Assembly: GCF_042214795.1 (NCBI RefSeq)
Contig: NZ_CP090177.1
Span: 868,001-932,000, forward strand
From: Arcobacter iocasae
GTDB lineage: Bacteria; Campylobacterota; Campylobacteria; Campylobacterales; Arcobacteraceae
Reading direction: 5' to 3'
Length of the DNA: 64,000 bases
Below, piece by piece: positions 42,766 through 51,279 of this stretch (positions are counted from its first letter, which is position 1; every line of letters begins with the position of its first letter). The position numbers and the translations under genes were made by a program. A model generated the notes under the pieces. The model did not search any database and was not told the DNA's origin. It worked only from the letters and a program-made list of their open reading frames with translations.

Positions 42766-43558
42766 TTATATTCCTTACCACTATTTTCCCACCATTATTC
42801 CATGAATTTAATATTTTACTTATCATTATCTCATTTATTTCTGAAGTGAAGTATACATTTACTTTCAATACACCATCATTAAAATGTCCACAATTTTTAG
42901 ATAAATCTTTTAATCTATTTGCTATAGCATAACCTGTTTCTATTAGATTTGTATTTTCACCCATTATTTTTTTTATTACATTTCCAACTAAAGGATAATG
43001 AGTACATCCTAAAACTATAGTATCAACACCCTCTTCTCTCATAGGCTTTAACCAATTTTGCAACATCTCAAAGGTCTTTTCAGTCTCAATATCACCATTT
43101 TCAATTTGCTGAACCAACCCCGGACAAGCTTGTTCATGTAAAGTAATATTTGAACTTGAAGTTGAAAGCTTATCAACAAGTAATTGATACTTTTCACCCT
43201 TTAAAGTTGCAGGTGTTGCTAAAATTCCTATTTTCCCATTTTTACTTAAAGAAATTGCTGGTTTTATGCCAGGCTCTGTTCCTATGACTATAAGATTTGG
43301 AAAGTGTTCTCTTAACTCTTTGATTGCAGCTGAAGTTGCAGTATTACAAGCAACAACTAAAGCATCAATATTGTGTGTTTTAACTAAATAATTTGCAATA
43401 TCAAAACTATGTTTTAATATCTGCTCTTTTGATTTTTCTCCATATGGTGCAAACTTTGTATCTGCAATATAAAAAATCTCAGCACCTTTTAGTACTTCTG
43501 TTATGGCTTTAACCACTGTTAAACCACCAATTCCAGAATCAAATACGCCTACTTTCAA
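42758..43558 (-). CDS. murI: Glutamate racemase
   Basis: 266-residue cofactor-independent racemase making D-glutamate for peptidoglycan. The two catalytic cysteines sit in VVACNTATSAA and VLGCTHYPLVGN, and the N-terminal VFDSGIGGLTVVKA loop is typical. It is the first gene of a minus-strand run with dnaX, the Dsb-like gene and hemC. It is divergent from a sensor kinase across about 100 nt. Confidence 0.95.
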   Translation of the reverse strand: MKVGVFDSGIGGLTVVKAITEVLKGAEIFYIADTKFAPYGEKSKEQILKHSFDIANYLVKTHNIDALVVACNTATSAAIKELREHFPNLIVIGTEPGIKPAISLSKNGKIGILATPATLKGEKYQLLVDKLSTSSSNITLHEQACPGLVQQIENGDIETEKTFEMLQNWLKPMREEGVDTIVLGCTHYPLVGNVIKKIMGENTNLIETGYAIANRLKDLSKNCGHFNDGVLKVNVYFTSEINEIMISKILNSWNNGGKIVVRNINE

Positions 43559-43638
43559 GTTATACCTTTTTCATAATAAGAAAATATTCTAACATAAGTT
43601 TTTATATAAAATCATTAGTAAAAAGAAATATAATTTGA

Positions 43639-43644
43639 TATAAT
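43639..43644 (+). promoter_or_regulatory. -10 box of the Cache-PAS kinase gene
   Basis: TATAAT lies 19 nt before the chosen ATG (43664), with GGAG at 43654-43657 as the ribosome-binding site. No convincing -35 is seen. Confidence 0.5.
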
Positions 43645-43663
43645 AAATGAAATGGAGCTTAGT

Positions 43664-45553
43664 ATGAAAAATAAATTAAATATTTTAATATTTTCATCAA
43701 TACTTTTAATATTAGCACTATTTAGCATATCCATTTACTTAGATGTAAAATATCAAAATAACCTCTTAAATGAACAACTAAATACCTTAGAAGCTTCCAT
43801 AAAAAATGAATATAAACAAAGACTAAAAGAGTCTGTCAATAATACTATTGTATATATTGATACAATCTATAATAATCTTCTAAATGAGCAAAAAAAAGAA
43901 TCAAATTATAATTTAAGCCTAAATGAGAAAAATAGAAAAATACTTATAACTAAAATGAGAAAATATCTTTACAATAATATTCAAGATAAGACTAGATATA
44001 CATGGATATATAAAGTCATTAACTACAATGGTGGAGATAATTTTGCAATTAGAACTATCAATCCAAACCTAAAAGATAGTGAAGGTTCCTACTTATCAAC
44101 AAAAACAGCAGATATAAAAGGTAATCTTCACTATCTTGAGGCATTAAACGGAATAAATAAATATAAAGAGATATTTTATGAGTATTATTTCAAGCAATTA
44201 AATACATCAGAGATAACTAAAAAATTATCTTATGCAAAACTTTATAAAAATATGGATTGGATTATAGGAACAGGTATTCCGTTAAACCGTTTAAATAATA
44301 TAATTAAAAAAGAAAAAAGCTATCTTATAAGAGTACATAGAAAAAATACATATAATCTTACTTATTATAGGGGCATAGTTTTAGCTCTTTTTATATTAAT
44401 CCTTTTTATATTAAGAAAAAAATTAATGCTTACTTTAAATGAAAATGAAAAATTAAATGAAAAATTAGAAAAAAAACTAAAAAATGTAGAAACAAACTTT
44501 AGCAAGTTTTTTGAACTGCCTATTAATATATTTTTAATCGCTGACTTTAAAGGAAATATCCTCCAAGTAAACTCAGGGTGGGAGAAAATTTTAGGATACA
44601 AAGCAGATGAAATTGTAAATACTAACTACCTAAGTCTAGTTCATCCCCATGACATTGATAAGACTCTTGTAGCAATGAAAGAACTTGAAGAAGGATACGA
44701 TCTTCTTTTTTTCGAAAATAGGTACAAACATAAAAATGGTTCATACAAAACCCTTGCTTGGTCTGCAAATACTCTTCAAGAAAATGGATTGATTTATGGC
44801 TCGGCCTTGAATATTACTGAATTAAAAGAAAAGTCTGAAATAATATACCAACAGTCAAAAATGGCAGCAATTGGTGAAATGACTGCAAATATTTCACACC
44901 AATGGAGACAACCATTAAGTGTCATTAGTACTGCTTCTTCTGGATTACTTTTAAAAAAATCAATTGACGATTTAGATGATGAGTTTTTAATAAATACTTT
45001 AGAACAAATAACACAATCAACTCAATACTTATCTGATACAATTGAAGATTTTAGAAACTTCTATACCCCAAGTAGGGAAAAAACAGAGTTTAAAATAGCA
45101 CATGTAGTTAAAAAAACTCTAAATCTTGTAAAAAAAAGATATGAAAGTGAAAATATAGAAGTCATCAAAAATATCTCTGACATAACAATAGTTAATTTTG
45201 AAAATGAGTTTTTACAAGTACTTATAAACCTTTTAAATAATGCAAGAGATCAACTTGCTAAATCAACAGAAATAGATAAATTCATTTTTATAAATGCCTA
45301 TAAAAAAGATACTAAAATTATCTTCGAAATAATGGATAATGGTGGAGGAATAAAAGAAAGCATAATAGATAAAATATTTGAACCATATTTTACTACAAAA
45401 GATAAATCAATAGGTACAGGGATCGGTTTATATATGAGTGAAGAAATTATCGTAAAACATTTTGAAGGTCAAATAAAAGTTGAAAATCACACTTTTACAT
45501 ATGAAGATAAAGAGTATCTAGGAGCTAAATTTACAATAGAGTTTAATGCTTAA
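43664..45553 (+). CDS. Cache- and PAS-domain sensor histidine kinase
   Basis: 629-residue membrane kinase. TM1 (about 5-22) is followed by a periplasmic single-Cache domain (about 30-220, with YTWIYKVINYNGGDNFAIRTINPNLK and MDWIIGTGIPL blocks), TM2 (about 237-255), a coiled-coil, a PAS domain (about 285-400), a DHp helix with His in NISHQWRQPLSV, and an HATPase domain (DNGGGIKES, GTGIGLYMSEEI). I start it at 43664, which has GGAG 6 nt upstream, not at the ATG at 43652. No response regulator is adjacent, so it is an orphan kinase here. Confidence 0.9.
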   Translation: MKNKLNILIFSSILLILALFSISIYLDVKYQNNLLNEQLNTLEASIKNEYKQRLKESVNNTIVYIDTIYNNLLNEQKKESNYNLSLNEKNRKILITKMRKYLYNNIQDKTRYTWIYKVINYNGGDNFAIRTINPNLKDSEGSYLSTKTADIKGNLHYLEALNGINKYKEIFYEYYFKQLNTSEITKKLSYAKLYKNMDWIIGTGIPLNRLNNIIKKEKSYLIRVHRKNTYNLTYYRGIVLALFILILFILRKKLMLTLNENEKLNEKLEKKLKNVETNFSKFFELPINIFLIADFKGNILQVNSGWEKILGYKADEIVNTNYLSLVHPHDIDKTLVAMKELEEGYDLLFFENRYKHKNGSYKTLAWSANTLQENGLIYGSALNITELKEKSEIIYQQSKMAAIGEMTANISHQWRQPLSVISTASSGLLLKKSIDDLDDEFLINTLEQITQSTQYLSDTIEDFRNFYTPSREKTEFKIAHVVKKTLNLVKKRYESENIEVIKNISDITIVNFENEFLQVLINLLNNARDQLAKSTEIDKFIFINAYKKDTKIIFEIMDNGGGIKESIIDKIFEPYFTTKDKSIGTGIGLYMSEEIIVKHFEGQIKVENHTFTYEDKEYLGAKFTIEFNA

Positions 45554-45556
45554 AAT

Positions 45557-45585
45557 GTAAAAGACTTGGCTTGCAAGTCTTTTAC
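45557..45585. terminator. Bidirectional terminator between kinase and metQ
   Basis: GTAAAAGACTTG (45557-45568), loop GCTTG, CAAGTCTTTTAC (45574-45585). The perfect 12-bp stem sits between two convergent genes (stops at 45553 and 45592), with T-rich flanks. Confidence 0.75.
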
Positions 45586-45591
45586 TTCTAC

Positions 45592-46398
45592 CTAAAATGC
45601 AGGTATTATAGAACCTTTATATTTATCAGTAATGAATTTTTTAACTTCTTTTGAATTTAAAACTTCATCTAAAGCTTTAATATAAAGTTTGTTTTCATTA
45701 CCCTCTTTTACAACTACAATATTTGCATATGGAGAATCTATTGATTCAAGTACTAATGCATCTTGAATTGGATTTAATCCAGCTGGTAATGCATAGTTTG
45801 TATTGATAATCGCAGCATCAACTTCATCAAGTACTCTTGGTAATTGTGGAGCATCTATCTCTTTGATTTTAAGATTTTTTGGATTTGTTTTTATATCAAC
45901 TACAGTTTTGAAATCAACATCATTAAATGTTAATAAACCTTGTTCTACTAACATATCTAAAGCTCTACTTTCATTTGTAGGGTCATTTGGAACTGCAATT
46001 GTTGCACCATCTTCTAAGTCATCTAAAGATTTGATTTTTTTAGAATATATTCCCATTGGCTCTAAGTGTACATTTACTGTTTTTACTAGGTGAGTATTTT
46101 TATTTTTATTAAACTCTTTTAAATATGGTAAATGTTGGAAAAAGTTTGCATCTAATTCTCCCTCATCAACTGCCACATTAGGAGTTACATAATCAGTAAA
46201 TTCAACAATTTGTAAATCATAACCTTTTGCTTTTAATAATGGTTTAGCAAACTCTAAAATCTCAGCATGAGGTACAGGAGTAGCCCCAACTTTAATAACT
46301 GTTTTTTTCTCTACTTTTTCTTCTTTAGAATCTGTACAAGCTACAAATCCAAATACAACAGCACCCAAAAGTGCAAATTTTAAAATATTTTTAATCAT
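45592..46398 (-). CDS. metQ: Methionine ABC transporter substrate-binding lipoprotein
   Basis: 268-residue NlpA/MetQ-family lipoprotein that binds methionine outside the inner membrane. The signal peptide ends at lipobox GFVACTD, so the Cys is lipidated. Family motifs: VGATPVPHAEILEFAKP, DYVTPNVAVDEGELDANFFQHLPYLKEFN, VPNDPTNESRALDML. I place the start at 46398 (MIKNILKFALL), with AAAAGGAAAAG upstream, rather than at 46464 inside metI. It is the third gene of metN-metI-metQ. Confidence 0.92.
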   Translation of the reverse strand: MIKNILKFALLGAVVFGFVACTDSKEEKVEKKTVIKVGATPVPHAEILEFAKPLLKAKGYDLQIVEFTDYVTPNVAVDEGELDANFFQHLPYLKEFNKNKNTHLVKTVNVHLEPMGIYSKKIKSLDDLEDGATIAVPNDPTNESRALDMLVEQGLLTFNDVDFKTVVDIKTNPKNLKIKEIDAPQLPRVLDEVDAAIINTNYALPAGLNPIQDALVLESIDSPYANIVVVKEGNENKLYIKALDEVLNSKEVKKFITDKYKGSIIPAF

Positions 46399-46417
46399 TC
46401 TTTTCCTTTTATAAATT

Positions 46418-47056
46418 TTATTTTTTTGTAATTTTATATAAATAATCGCCCAAACTTTGAACACCTTGAACTAAGGCAATAAGTACAATAACTGTATAAA
46501 TCATAGTATCACTTTGGAACCTATAATATCCATATTTTATGGCAACATCACCCAATCCTCCACCACCAACAGCTCCAGCCATTGCAGAAAATCCTATTAC
46601 TGTAATTAAAGTTAGAGTAATAGCTGAAATTATTGAAGGTAAAGCTTCCACACACATGACTTTAAATATTATTTGCCAATCACTTGCCCCAAATGATTTT
46701 GCAGCTTCCACAACACCTGTATCAACTTCTTTTAAAGCACTCTCAATCAATCTTGCGATAAAAGGAGCAGCACCTATTGTCAAAGGTATAATAGCAGCTG
46801 TGGTACCTATACTTTTTCCTATCAAAAACTTTGTCAAGGGAAAAAGTACAATCATCAAAATAATGAAAGGAAAAGATCGCAAAGTATTTATAATCACATC
46901 TAAGATTGAATATATTTTTTGATTTTCTCTTAGTCCACCACTTGAAGTCAAGATTAAAATAATAGCTAAAATAAAGCCAATAACAATTGCAAAAAAAGTA
47001 GATACCAAAGACATATAAATAGTCTCTACTAGGGCTGGTAATAAAATCTCACTCAT
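46418..47056 (-). CDS. metI: Methionine ABC transporter permease
   Basis: 212-residue MetI permease with about five membrane segments. The EAA loop is VEAAKSFGASDWQIIFKVMCVEALPS, and MAGAVGGGGLGDVAIKYGYYRFQ is a signature stretch of the family. The ATG at 47056 overlaps the metN stop (TAATG), with GGGAGG as ribosome-binding site, and is preferred over 47071. It sits between metN and metQ. Confidence 0.92.
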   Translation of the reverse strand: MSEILLPALVETIYMSLVSTFFAIVIGFILAIILILTSSGGLRENQKIYSILDVIINTLRSFPFIILMIVLFPLTKFLIGKSIGTTAAIIPLTIGAAPFIARLIESALKEVDTGVVEAAKSFGASDWQIIFKVMCVEALPSIISAITLTLITVIGFSAMAGAVGGGGLGDVAIKYGYYRFQSDTMIYTVIVLIALVQGVQSLGDYLYKITKK

Positions 47057-48012
47057 TACAACGCCTCCCAAATAATATCATGCTCTTTTAGATAATTGAT
47101 TACTGAGACTTTTTGTTCATCTTTTATATTTATAACCATGTTACCCACAATATGTGTGTTTATCTCTTCAAGTTTTCCCCAAACAATATCAAAATCCATA
47201 TCTAGCTCTCTTGCCATCTTTGTAATAAAGGATTGAAAGACATTGTCTTTTGGGAAATATATTTTTATATTTACCCCTTCATTAGGTACAACTTCCGTTT
47301 CACCTAAGAAGTGTTTCATCTGCTCATCTGGTTTTAAAAATAGCTCTTCCGTATCATCAAAACCGATAATATTTCCATGCTCTAATAACAAAGCCCTTTG
47401 AGCTATTTGTTTCACAACTTCCATTTCATGTGTTACAAGTACTATTGTGATATTTAGTTTATCATTAATCTCTTTTAATAAATTCAAAATCGATGTAGTA
47501 GTATTTGGGTCAAGTGCTGATGTTGCTTCATCTGAAAGTAAAACATCAGGGTCTAAAGTCAAAGCCCTAGCAATAGCGACTCGCTGTTTTTGACCACCAC
47601 TTAATTCACTTGGATAAGAATCAAGCTTTTCATCTAAGCCTACAAGGGCTAATAAATCTTTTACTTTTTTTGCAATTTCATCTTTAGTATATCCCCAAAG
47701 TTGCATTGGTAAAGCCACATTTTCAAATACAGTTTTTCGCTGAATTAGTGAAAAGTGTTGAAATATCATTCCAATATTTTTTCGAAATGCTCTTAACTCT
47801 TCTTTACCTAACTCTTTTATCTCTTTACCATTTACTTGCAATGAACCATCACTATAATCTTCAAGTCCATTTATACATCTCATTAAAGTAGATTTTCCAG
47901 CACCACTATGCCCTACGATAGCAAAAATCTCACCTTTTTTTATATCAATTGAAATATTATTTAAAACTTGTGTATCACCAAAGTATTTATTCAAGTTTTT
48001 TATACTTATCAT
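47056..48012 (-). CDS. metN: Methionine ABC transporter ATPase
   Basis: 318-residue MetN ATPase with Walker A GHSGAGKST, LSGGQKQRVAIARALT, Walker B VLLSDEATSALDPNT, and the C-terminal NIL regulatory domain (about 240-318, ending INVKDEQ-like) that binds methionine and inhibits transport. It is the first gene of the operon. The 78-nt upstream spacer is too short for a SAM riboswitch, and none is visible, so regulation probably lies at protein level or by an unseen repressor. Confidence 0.93.
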   Translation of the reverse strand: MISIKNLNKYFGDTQVLNNISIDIKKGEIFAIVGHSGAGKSTLMRCINGLEDYSDGSLQVNGKEIKELGKEELRAFRKNIGMIFQHFSLIQRKTVFENVALPMQLWGYTKDEIAKKVKDLLALVGLDEKLDSYPSELSGGQKQRVAIARALTLDPDVLLSDEATSALDPNTTTSILNLLKEINDKLNITIVLVTHEMEVVKQIAQRALLLEHGNIIGFDDTEELFLKPDEQMKHFLGETEVVPNEGVNIKIYFPKDNVFQSFITKMARELDMDFDIVWGKLEEINTHIVGNMVINIKDEQKVSVINYLKEHDIIWEAL

Positions 48013-48090
48013 TTGTATTCCTTATTCAAGGGGGAAATAGTATATAAAATTTGATAAAATACATGTTAAATCACAGCATAAAGGTCTTTT

Positions 48091-48747
48091 TTGTTTGAGC
48101 ATTTTCACCCATATGAACCATTTTTAAATCATAGCACAGAAAAAATCATAGTAGGAACTCTACCACCTCCAAGATTTTGTACAAATGAATTCAAAGAAAA
48201 AGATGTAAACTTTTGTTATGGTTCAAAGGATAACTTGCTTTGGCAAGCATGGAATAAAATCTTCAATCTAAACTTAGCCTTTGAAAATACAAAAGAAGAG
48301 ATAAATAAAAGAAAAGAGTTTTTACTAAAACATAAAATAGGTATTTGCGATATTGTAGAGTCTTGTAAAAGAGAAAAAATAGACGCAAGTGATATTGGAA
48401 TGAGTGAAATAATTCTAAGAGATATCTTAGGATATATAAAAGAGTATAAAAACATCAAAACCATAATCTTCACAGGAGGATTATGTAAAAACTCCCCAGA
48501 ATATTTTCTTAGACAAATCCTAAAAAAACAGAACATAAGCCTAGAAATAGTCTTAGATAAGATACCAAAAAAACATCAATTTGAATATGATAATAGAGTC
48601 ATACAAACCATAAGCCTAACTTCTCCATCAAATGCAGCAAATAGAAGTATAGGAGCAAATGCATATTATAAAAAAATGAAAAAAGAAAATCCAAACTACA
48701 CAACCTTTGATTTTAGACTTGAGCAGTATGAAAAAGTTTTTAAATAA
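48091..48747 (+). CDS. Uracil-DNA glycosylase-superfamily-like protein
   Basis: 218-residue protein starting at TTG 48091, with AAAGG 6-7 nt upstream. VGTLPPPRF near residue 22, FCYGSKDNLLWQAWNKIF, and TSPSNAANRSIGAN near residue 177 resemble the active-site layout of the Mug/UDG-like fold, which has a G-x-x-P-motif loop and a late SPS loop. This is a motif-level judgement. It has no signal peptide. It is divergent from metN and ends flush against the convergent cupin-type regulator gene. A role in base or nucleotide repair is plausible but unproven. Confidence 0.6.
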   Translation: MFEHFHPYEPFLNHSTEKIIVGTLPPPRFCTNEFKEKDVNFCYGSKDNLLWQAWNKIFNLNLAFENTKEEINKRKEFLLKHKIGICDIVESCKREKIDASDIGMSEIILRDILGYIKEYKNIKTIIFTGGLCKNSPEYFLRQILKKQNISLEIVLDKIPKKHQFEYDNRVIQTISLTSPSNAANRSIGANAYYKKMKKENPNYTTFDFRLEQYEKVFK

Positions 48748-49326
48748 CTATTGCAATATCTCTTTTCGAATACTTGCATAATTTTTAAGTGCAAGTCCAA
48801 CATGCCACCTAAATACCTTATCAAAGATTTTCCTAGGAACATTTGCTATACGCAACACCTCTTCCATATCATAATTACCATCCTTTTCTTCAACTAACTC
48901 AATTATTCTCATAACACCAAACTGAGATTTACTAGGCTTAAAACCATTTTGAAAATAAGTGTCTAAATTTGATTCAAAATCATCAAAAGTATTCAAAATA
49001 TCTTTTTGCAAATAAACAGGCTCTTTATCATGGTGCATAAGTTCATCCATAAACTCTTCATAAAAAAAAGAAGCCCCAGCACCTTTAAATCTTATGACGG
49101 CTAAATTGATATTCTCAACAGATTTTATAATCACAGATTCTTCATAAGCATTGATTAAAATGGCGTGAAAACTTTCCAAAATAAAAAGTTCATCGTGAAT
49201 AAGAACTTCACATCTTTTATTTAGGTTCATTAAAACTATCATTCCACCATTTGGTGCGAGTTCGTAAGTATTTGTATTTTGTAATAAATCGTATGATTCT
49301 ATGTATTTTTGTAATTTTTTGTGCAT
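48748..49326 (-). CDS. AraC-like protein with cupin sensor and shortened HTH domain
   Basis: 192-residue protein. Residues about 1-110 resemble an AraC-type cupin sensor (LIHDELFILESFHAILINAYEE...NLAVIRFKGAG). The C-terminal part (about 125-192) has one helix-turn-helix-like unit (YDMEEVLRIANVPRKIFDKVFRWHVGLALKNYASIRK), where AraC proteins normally have two complete units. So it is a truncated or degenerate member. A TATAAT box (49338-49333) ends 6 nt before the ATG at 49326, which predicts a leaderless mRNA. The upstream start at 49362 would lie before this promoter. Confidence 0.6.
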   Translation of the reverse strand: MHKKLQKYIESYDLLQNTNTYELAPNGGMIVLMNLNKRCEVLIHDELFILESFHAILINAYEESVIIKSVENINLAVIRFKGAGASFFYEEFMDELMHHDKEPVYLQKDILNTFDDFESNLDTYFQNGFKPSKSQFGVMRIIELVEEKDGNYDMEEVLRIANVPRKIFDKVFRWHVGLALKNYASIRKEILQ

Positions 49327-49418
49327 GGGAGTATTATAGCATTTGAGATAAAAGAAACACATAATACATAATTTTAAAATTTAAATTAAATATGGTAAAA
49401 TATGGTAAAGGATTTTAC

Positions 49419-49661
49419 ATGACTAAAAAAATGACCATAACCTTAGAAGAATCGTTAGTTGAAGAATTAAATCAAAATTCAAAAACAACGGGTAAAAAAA
49501 AGACTCAAATAATAAGAGAAGCCCTACATTCATATCTTGGATTACAGAATAAAGAAGAAAAAAGAAAGAATTGGGAGAAAGAAAATAAAGAAGCCATAGA
49601 AGAATATAACAAAAGTGTTGAGGAAGATGGATTAGTATTACAACACCGGAGAGCATTTTAA
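49419..49661 (+). CDS. ccdA: CcdA-like antitoxin (ribbon-helix-helix)
   Basis: 80-residue antitoxin. The N-terminal ribbon-helix-helix (MTITLEESLVEELNQNSKTTGKKKTQIIREAL) binds operator DNA. The flexible, charged C-terminus (ENKEAIEEYNKSVEEDGLV) matches the CcdA tail that wraps CcdB. The start is at 49419, after AAAGGATTTTAC. The stop overlaps the toxin ATG (TAATG), so the two are coupled. It probably represses its own promoter, where ATATGGTAAA is repeated in tandem (about 49389-49409). Confidence 0.85.
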   Translation: MTKKMTITLEESLVEELNQNSKTTGKKKTQIIREALHSYLGLQNKEEKRKNWEKENKEAIEEYNKSVEEDGLVLQHRRAF

Positions 49662-49966
49662 TGGCACAATTTGATGTATATAAAAATGAAGATTCAAATA
49701 GCAATAAAAAATTTCCGTATCTTTTAGATGTTCAAAATGATATTCTAAAATCATTATCTTCAAGAGTTGTGATTCCTTTGACTATCTATAAAAAAACAAT
49801 TCAAGGATTAACAAAAGAGTTTATAATCAATGAACAACTTGTTTATATGTTCACCGCACAAATAGGTTCTGTGCCTATTACTGACTTACAAAATAAAGTT
49901 GTAAGTTTAGAAGAACAAAAAGATGAGATAAAGAATTCTATTGATTTTTTAATTTATGGGTTTTAA
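49661..49966 (+). CDS. ccdB: CcdB-like toxin (DNA gyrase poison)
   Basis: 101-residue CcdB-family toxin, the same length as F-plasmid CcdB. MAQFDVYKN at the start, PYLLDVQNDIL, SRVVIPL and the C-terminal IDFLIYGF follow the family. CcdB traps gyrase-DNA complexes through its last residues (WGI in F). Here the end is YGF, so gyrase targeting may be altered. Overlap with ccdA gives antitoxin-first coupled translation. It is on the chromosome next to another toxin-antitoxin pair. Confidence 0.87.
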   Translation: MAQFDVYKNEDSNSNKKFPYLLDVQNDILKSLSSRVVIPLTIYKKTIQGLTKEFIINEQLVYMFTAQIGSVPITDLQNKVVSLEEQKDEIKNSIDFLIYGF

Positions 49967-49982
49967 AGTTTAATTAATTTTC

Positions 49983-50115
49983 TTTCTTGGAGACCTAAAG
50001 GTCTCCGCTTCTCTTACTTTTTGGTCTCAAAAAAGTAAGCAAAAAAGACAACGGCTGCGAAGCCCTTCGGGTTCCCCTCACTTATTATTTTTATCTTTTC
50101 TGCTTGACAAAACTC
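49983..50115. repeat. Palindromic intergenic repeat (uninterrupted relative of the IS target)
   Basis: Three stems follow one another: GGAGACC-TAAA-GGTCTCC (49989-50006), CTTACTTTTT...AAAAAGTAAG (50013-50039), and GAAGCCC-TTC-GGGTTC (about 50059-50074), with CAACGGCT (50049-50056) between the second and third. The same order is seen split around the IS at 21662-21732 and 23006 onward. No gene is supported between 49967 and 50251. The repeat may serve as the ccdB terminator. Confidence 0.7.
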
Positions 50116-50251
50116 GTTTATTAAAACTTCCATTTAGGAACTTTTAAACACTCACACAGTTGTCAATCTTGTTTAGAAAAGAGAAAAATAAATACTCGGC
50201 TTCTGTAGATGTTGGGATTTAGCTCCAACCTAATTTTTACTATAAAAGGTT

Positions 50252-51087
50252 TTACTTTATATATAAATCTGTTCCTTTATAATCAACTATCTTAAGTTTG
50301 CTTTTCAATTCAATTACTTCTTTAAACTTTACTTGGTATGGTATCTTGTCAATAATATATTGACGAACTTCTTTAGGCATTCTACAACCAAATATTATAG
50401 ATTTTACAATAGGTTTATTAGGATATCGAATTATTGAGTAATTTTCTTTATCACAAACTAACAAATTCTTTCGTGGTTCATTAGAAAGGATTATTCTATA
50501 CTCTTCTTCATATTCCCAATCATATAACTTACATCCTAATGCTTCCATTATTTCTTTTCCTATTTGTTTACCTAAAATCTTATTTTTAGTAAAATAATAT
50601 TCAATGTATGTCATTAATTTTAAAGACTGTATCTCTTTTGTATATTTAATCCTTATAGGTTCTTTTAAATATCTTGTATCAAACTCTATTATAAAACCTT
50701 TATGAGAATTAGCATAATGTCCCCACATTAAATTATTTGTTCCATTTTCTGACAAACATAGTATTCTATCATTATCTATAACTTTGTTAAACATATCAAC
50801 TATTTTCCTAGAAAAGTTTGAAAATTCTTTTGTCCAATTACTCTTATTATAAAAGGAGCTCACTTCTTTTTTTTGTTTTGGTACAACTTTTTTCTTAACA
50901 TTTTTATTTCAGTTAAAGTAGGGAAAATCAAATCAATTTTTGAATCAAAAGGGTCATTAAAGTTTTTACGTGATGAAAATATAATTTGACGATTAAATAA
51001 GTTTTGTATACTTCTATCTTCTGATAGATTATTTATATTTTTAATAGCTTGATATTTATATAGAGAAGAGGGTAATTCATTGTTCAT
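50252..51087 (-). pseudogene. DUF2971-family gene split by a frameshift in a T8/A8 tract
   Basis: Two reading frames together give one protein of the DUF2971 type. The first (51087-50860, 75 residues) has LYKYQAIKNI and FSSRKNFNDPFDS. The second (from 50863, 203 residues) has ILCLSENGTNNLMWGHYANSHKGFIIEFD and IIFGCRMPKEVRQYI. The first frame ends at a run of eight A on the coding strand (50874-50867). Adding one A would join the two exactly, with KK(K)EVSSFYNKSN across the junction. It could be a pseudogene, a phase-variable gene or a read error. DUF2971 genes often lie in defence or toxin contexts, and their function is unknown. Confidence 0.82.
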
Positions 51088-51133
51088 GTAACATTATAAA
51101 AGAAAGCATATTAAAATATCTTGTACACAAAAC

Positions 51134-51279
51134 AAAATAGCTTTAGAAAATTGGCTATTTTTTAAAAGTTCAAGGCAGTGTGGTAATTTTGAGAGGAGCA
51201 TACAAGTAGTATGTGACGAGCAAAATTTCCGCGCTAACGCAGAAATTTTGGAAAAAAGACAAATTTATAAAGCTATTTT
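51134..51279. repeat. Structured ~146-bp repeat, copy 1 (3' of hipA)
   Basis: Outer arms AAAATAGCTTTA (51134-51145) and TAAAGCTATTTT (51268-51279) are perfect complements. An internal hairpin AAAATTTCCGCG-CTAA-CGCAGAAATTTT spans 51222-51249, and GCATAC...GTATGT (51198-51214) forms a third stem. It overlaps the last codons of hipA. Copy 2, at 52753-52889, keeps the folding but differs at paired positions, which suggests selection on RNA or DNA structure. Confidence 0.8.

Noticed and set aside
48013..48090. SAM-type riboswitch ahead of metNIQ
   Set aside because: The spacer is only 78 nt and shows no riboswitch stems. I see only A/T-rich promoter-like sequence shared with the divergent UDG-like gene.
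49967..50251. CRISPR-like or defence repeat array
   Set aside because: The palindromes are different from each other and not regularly spaced. There are no spacers and no cas genes in the window.
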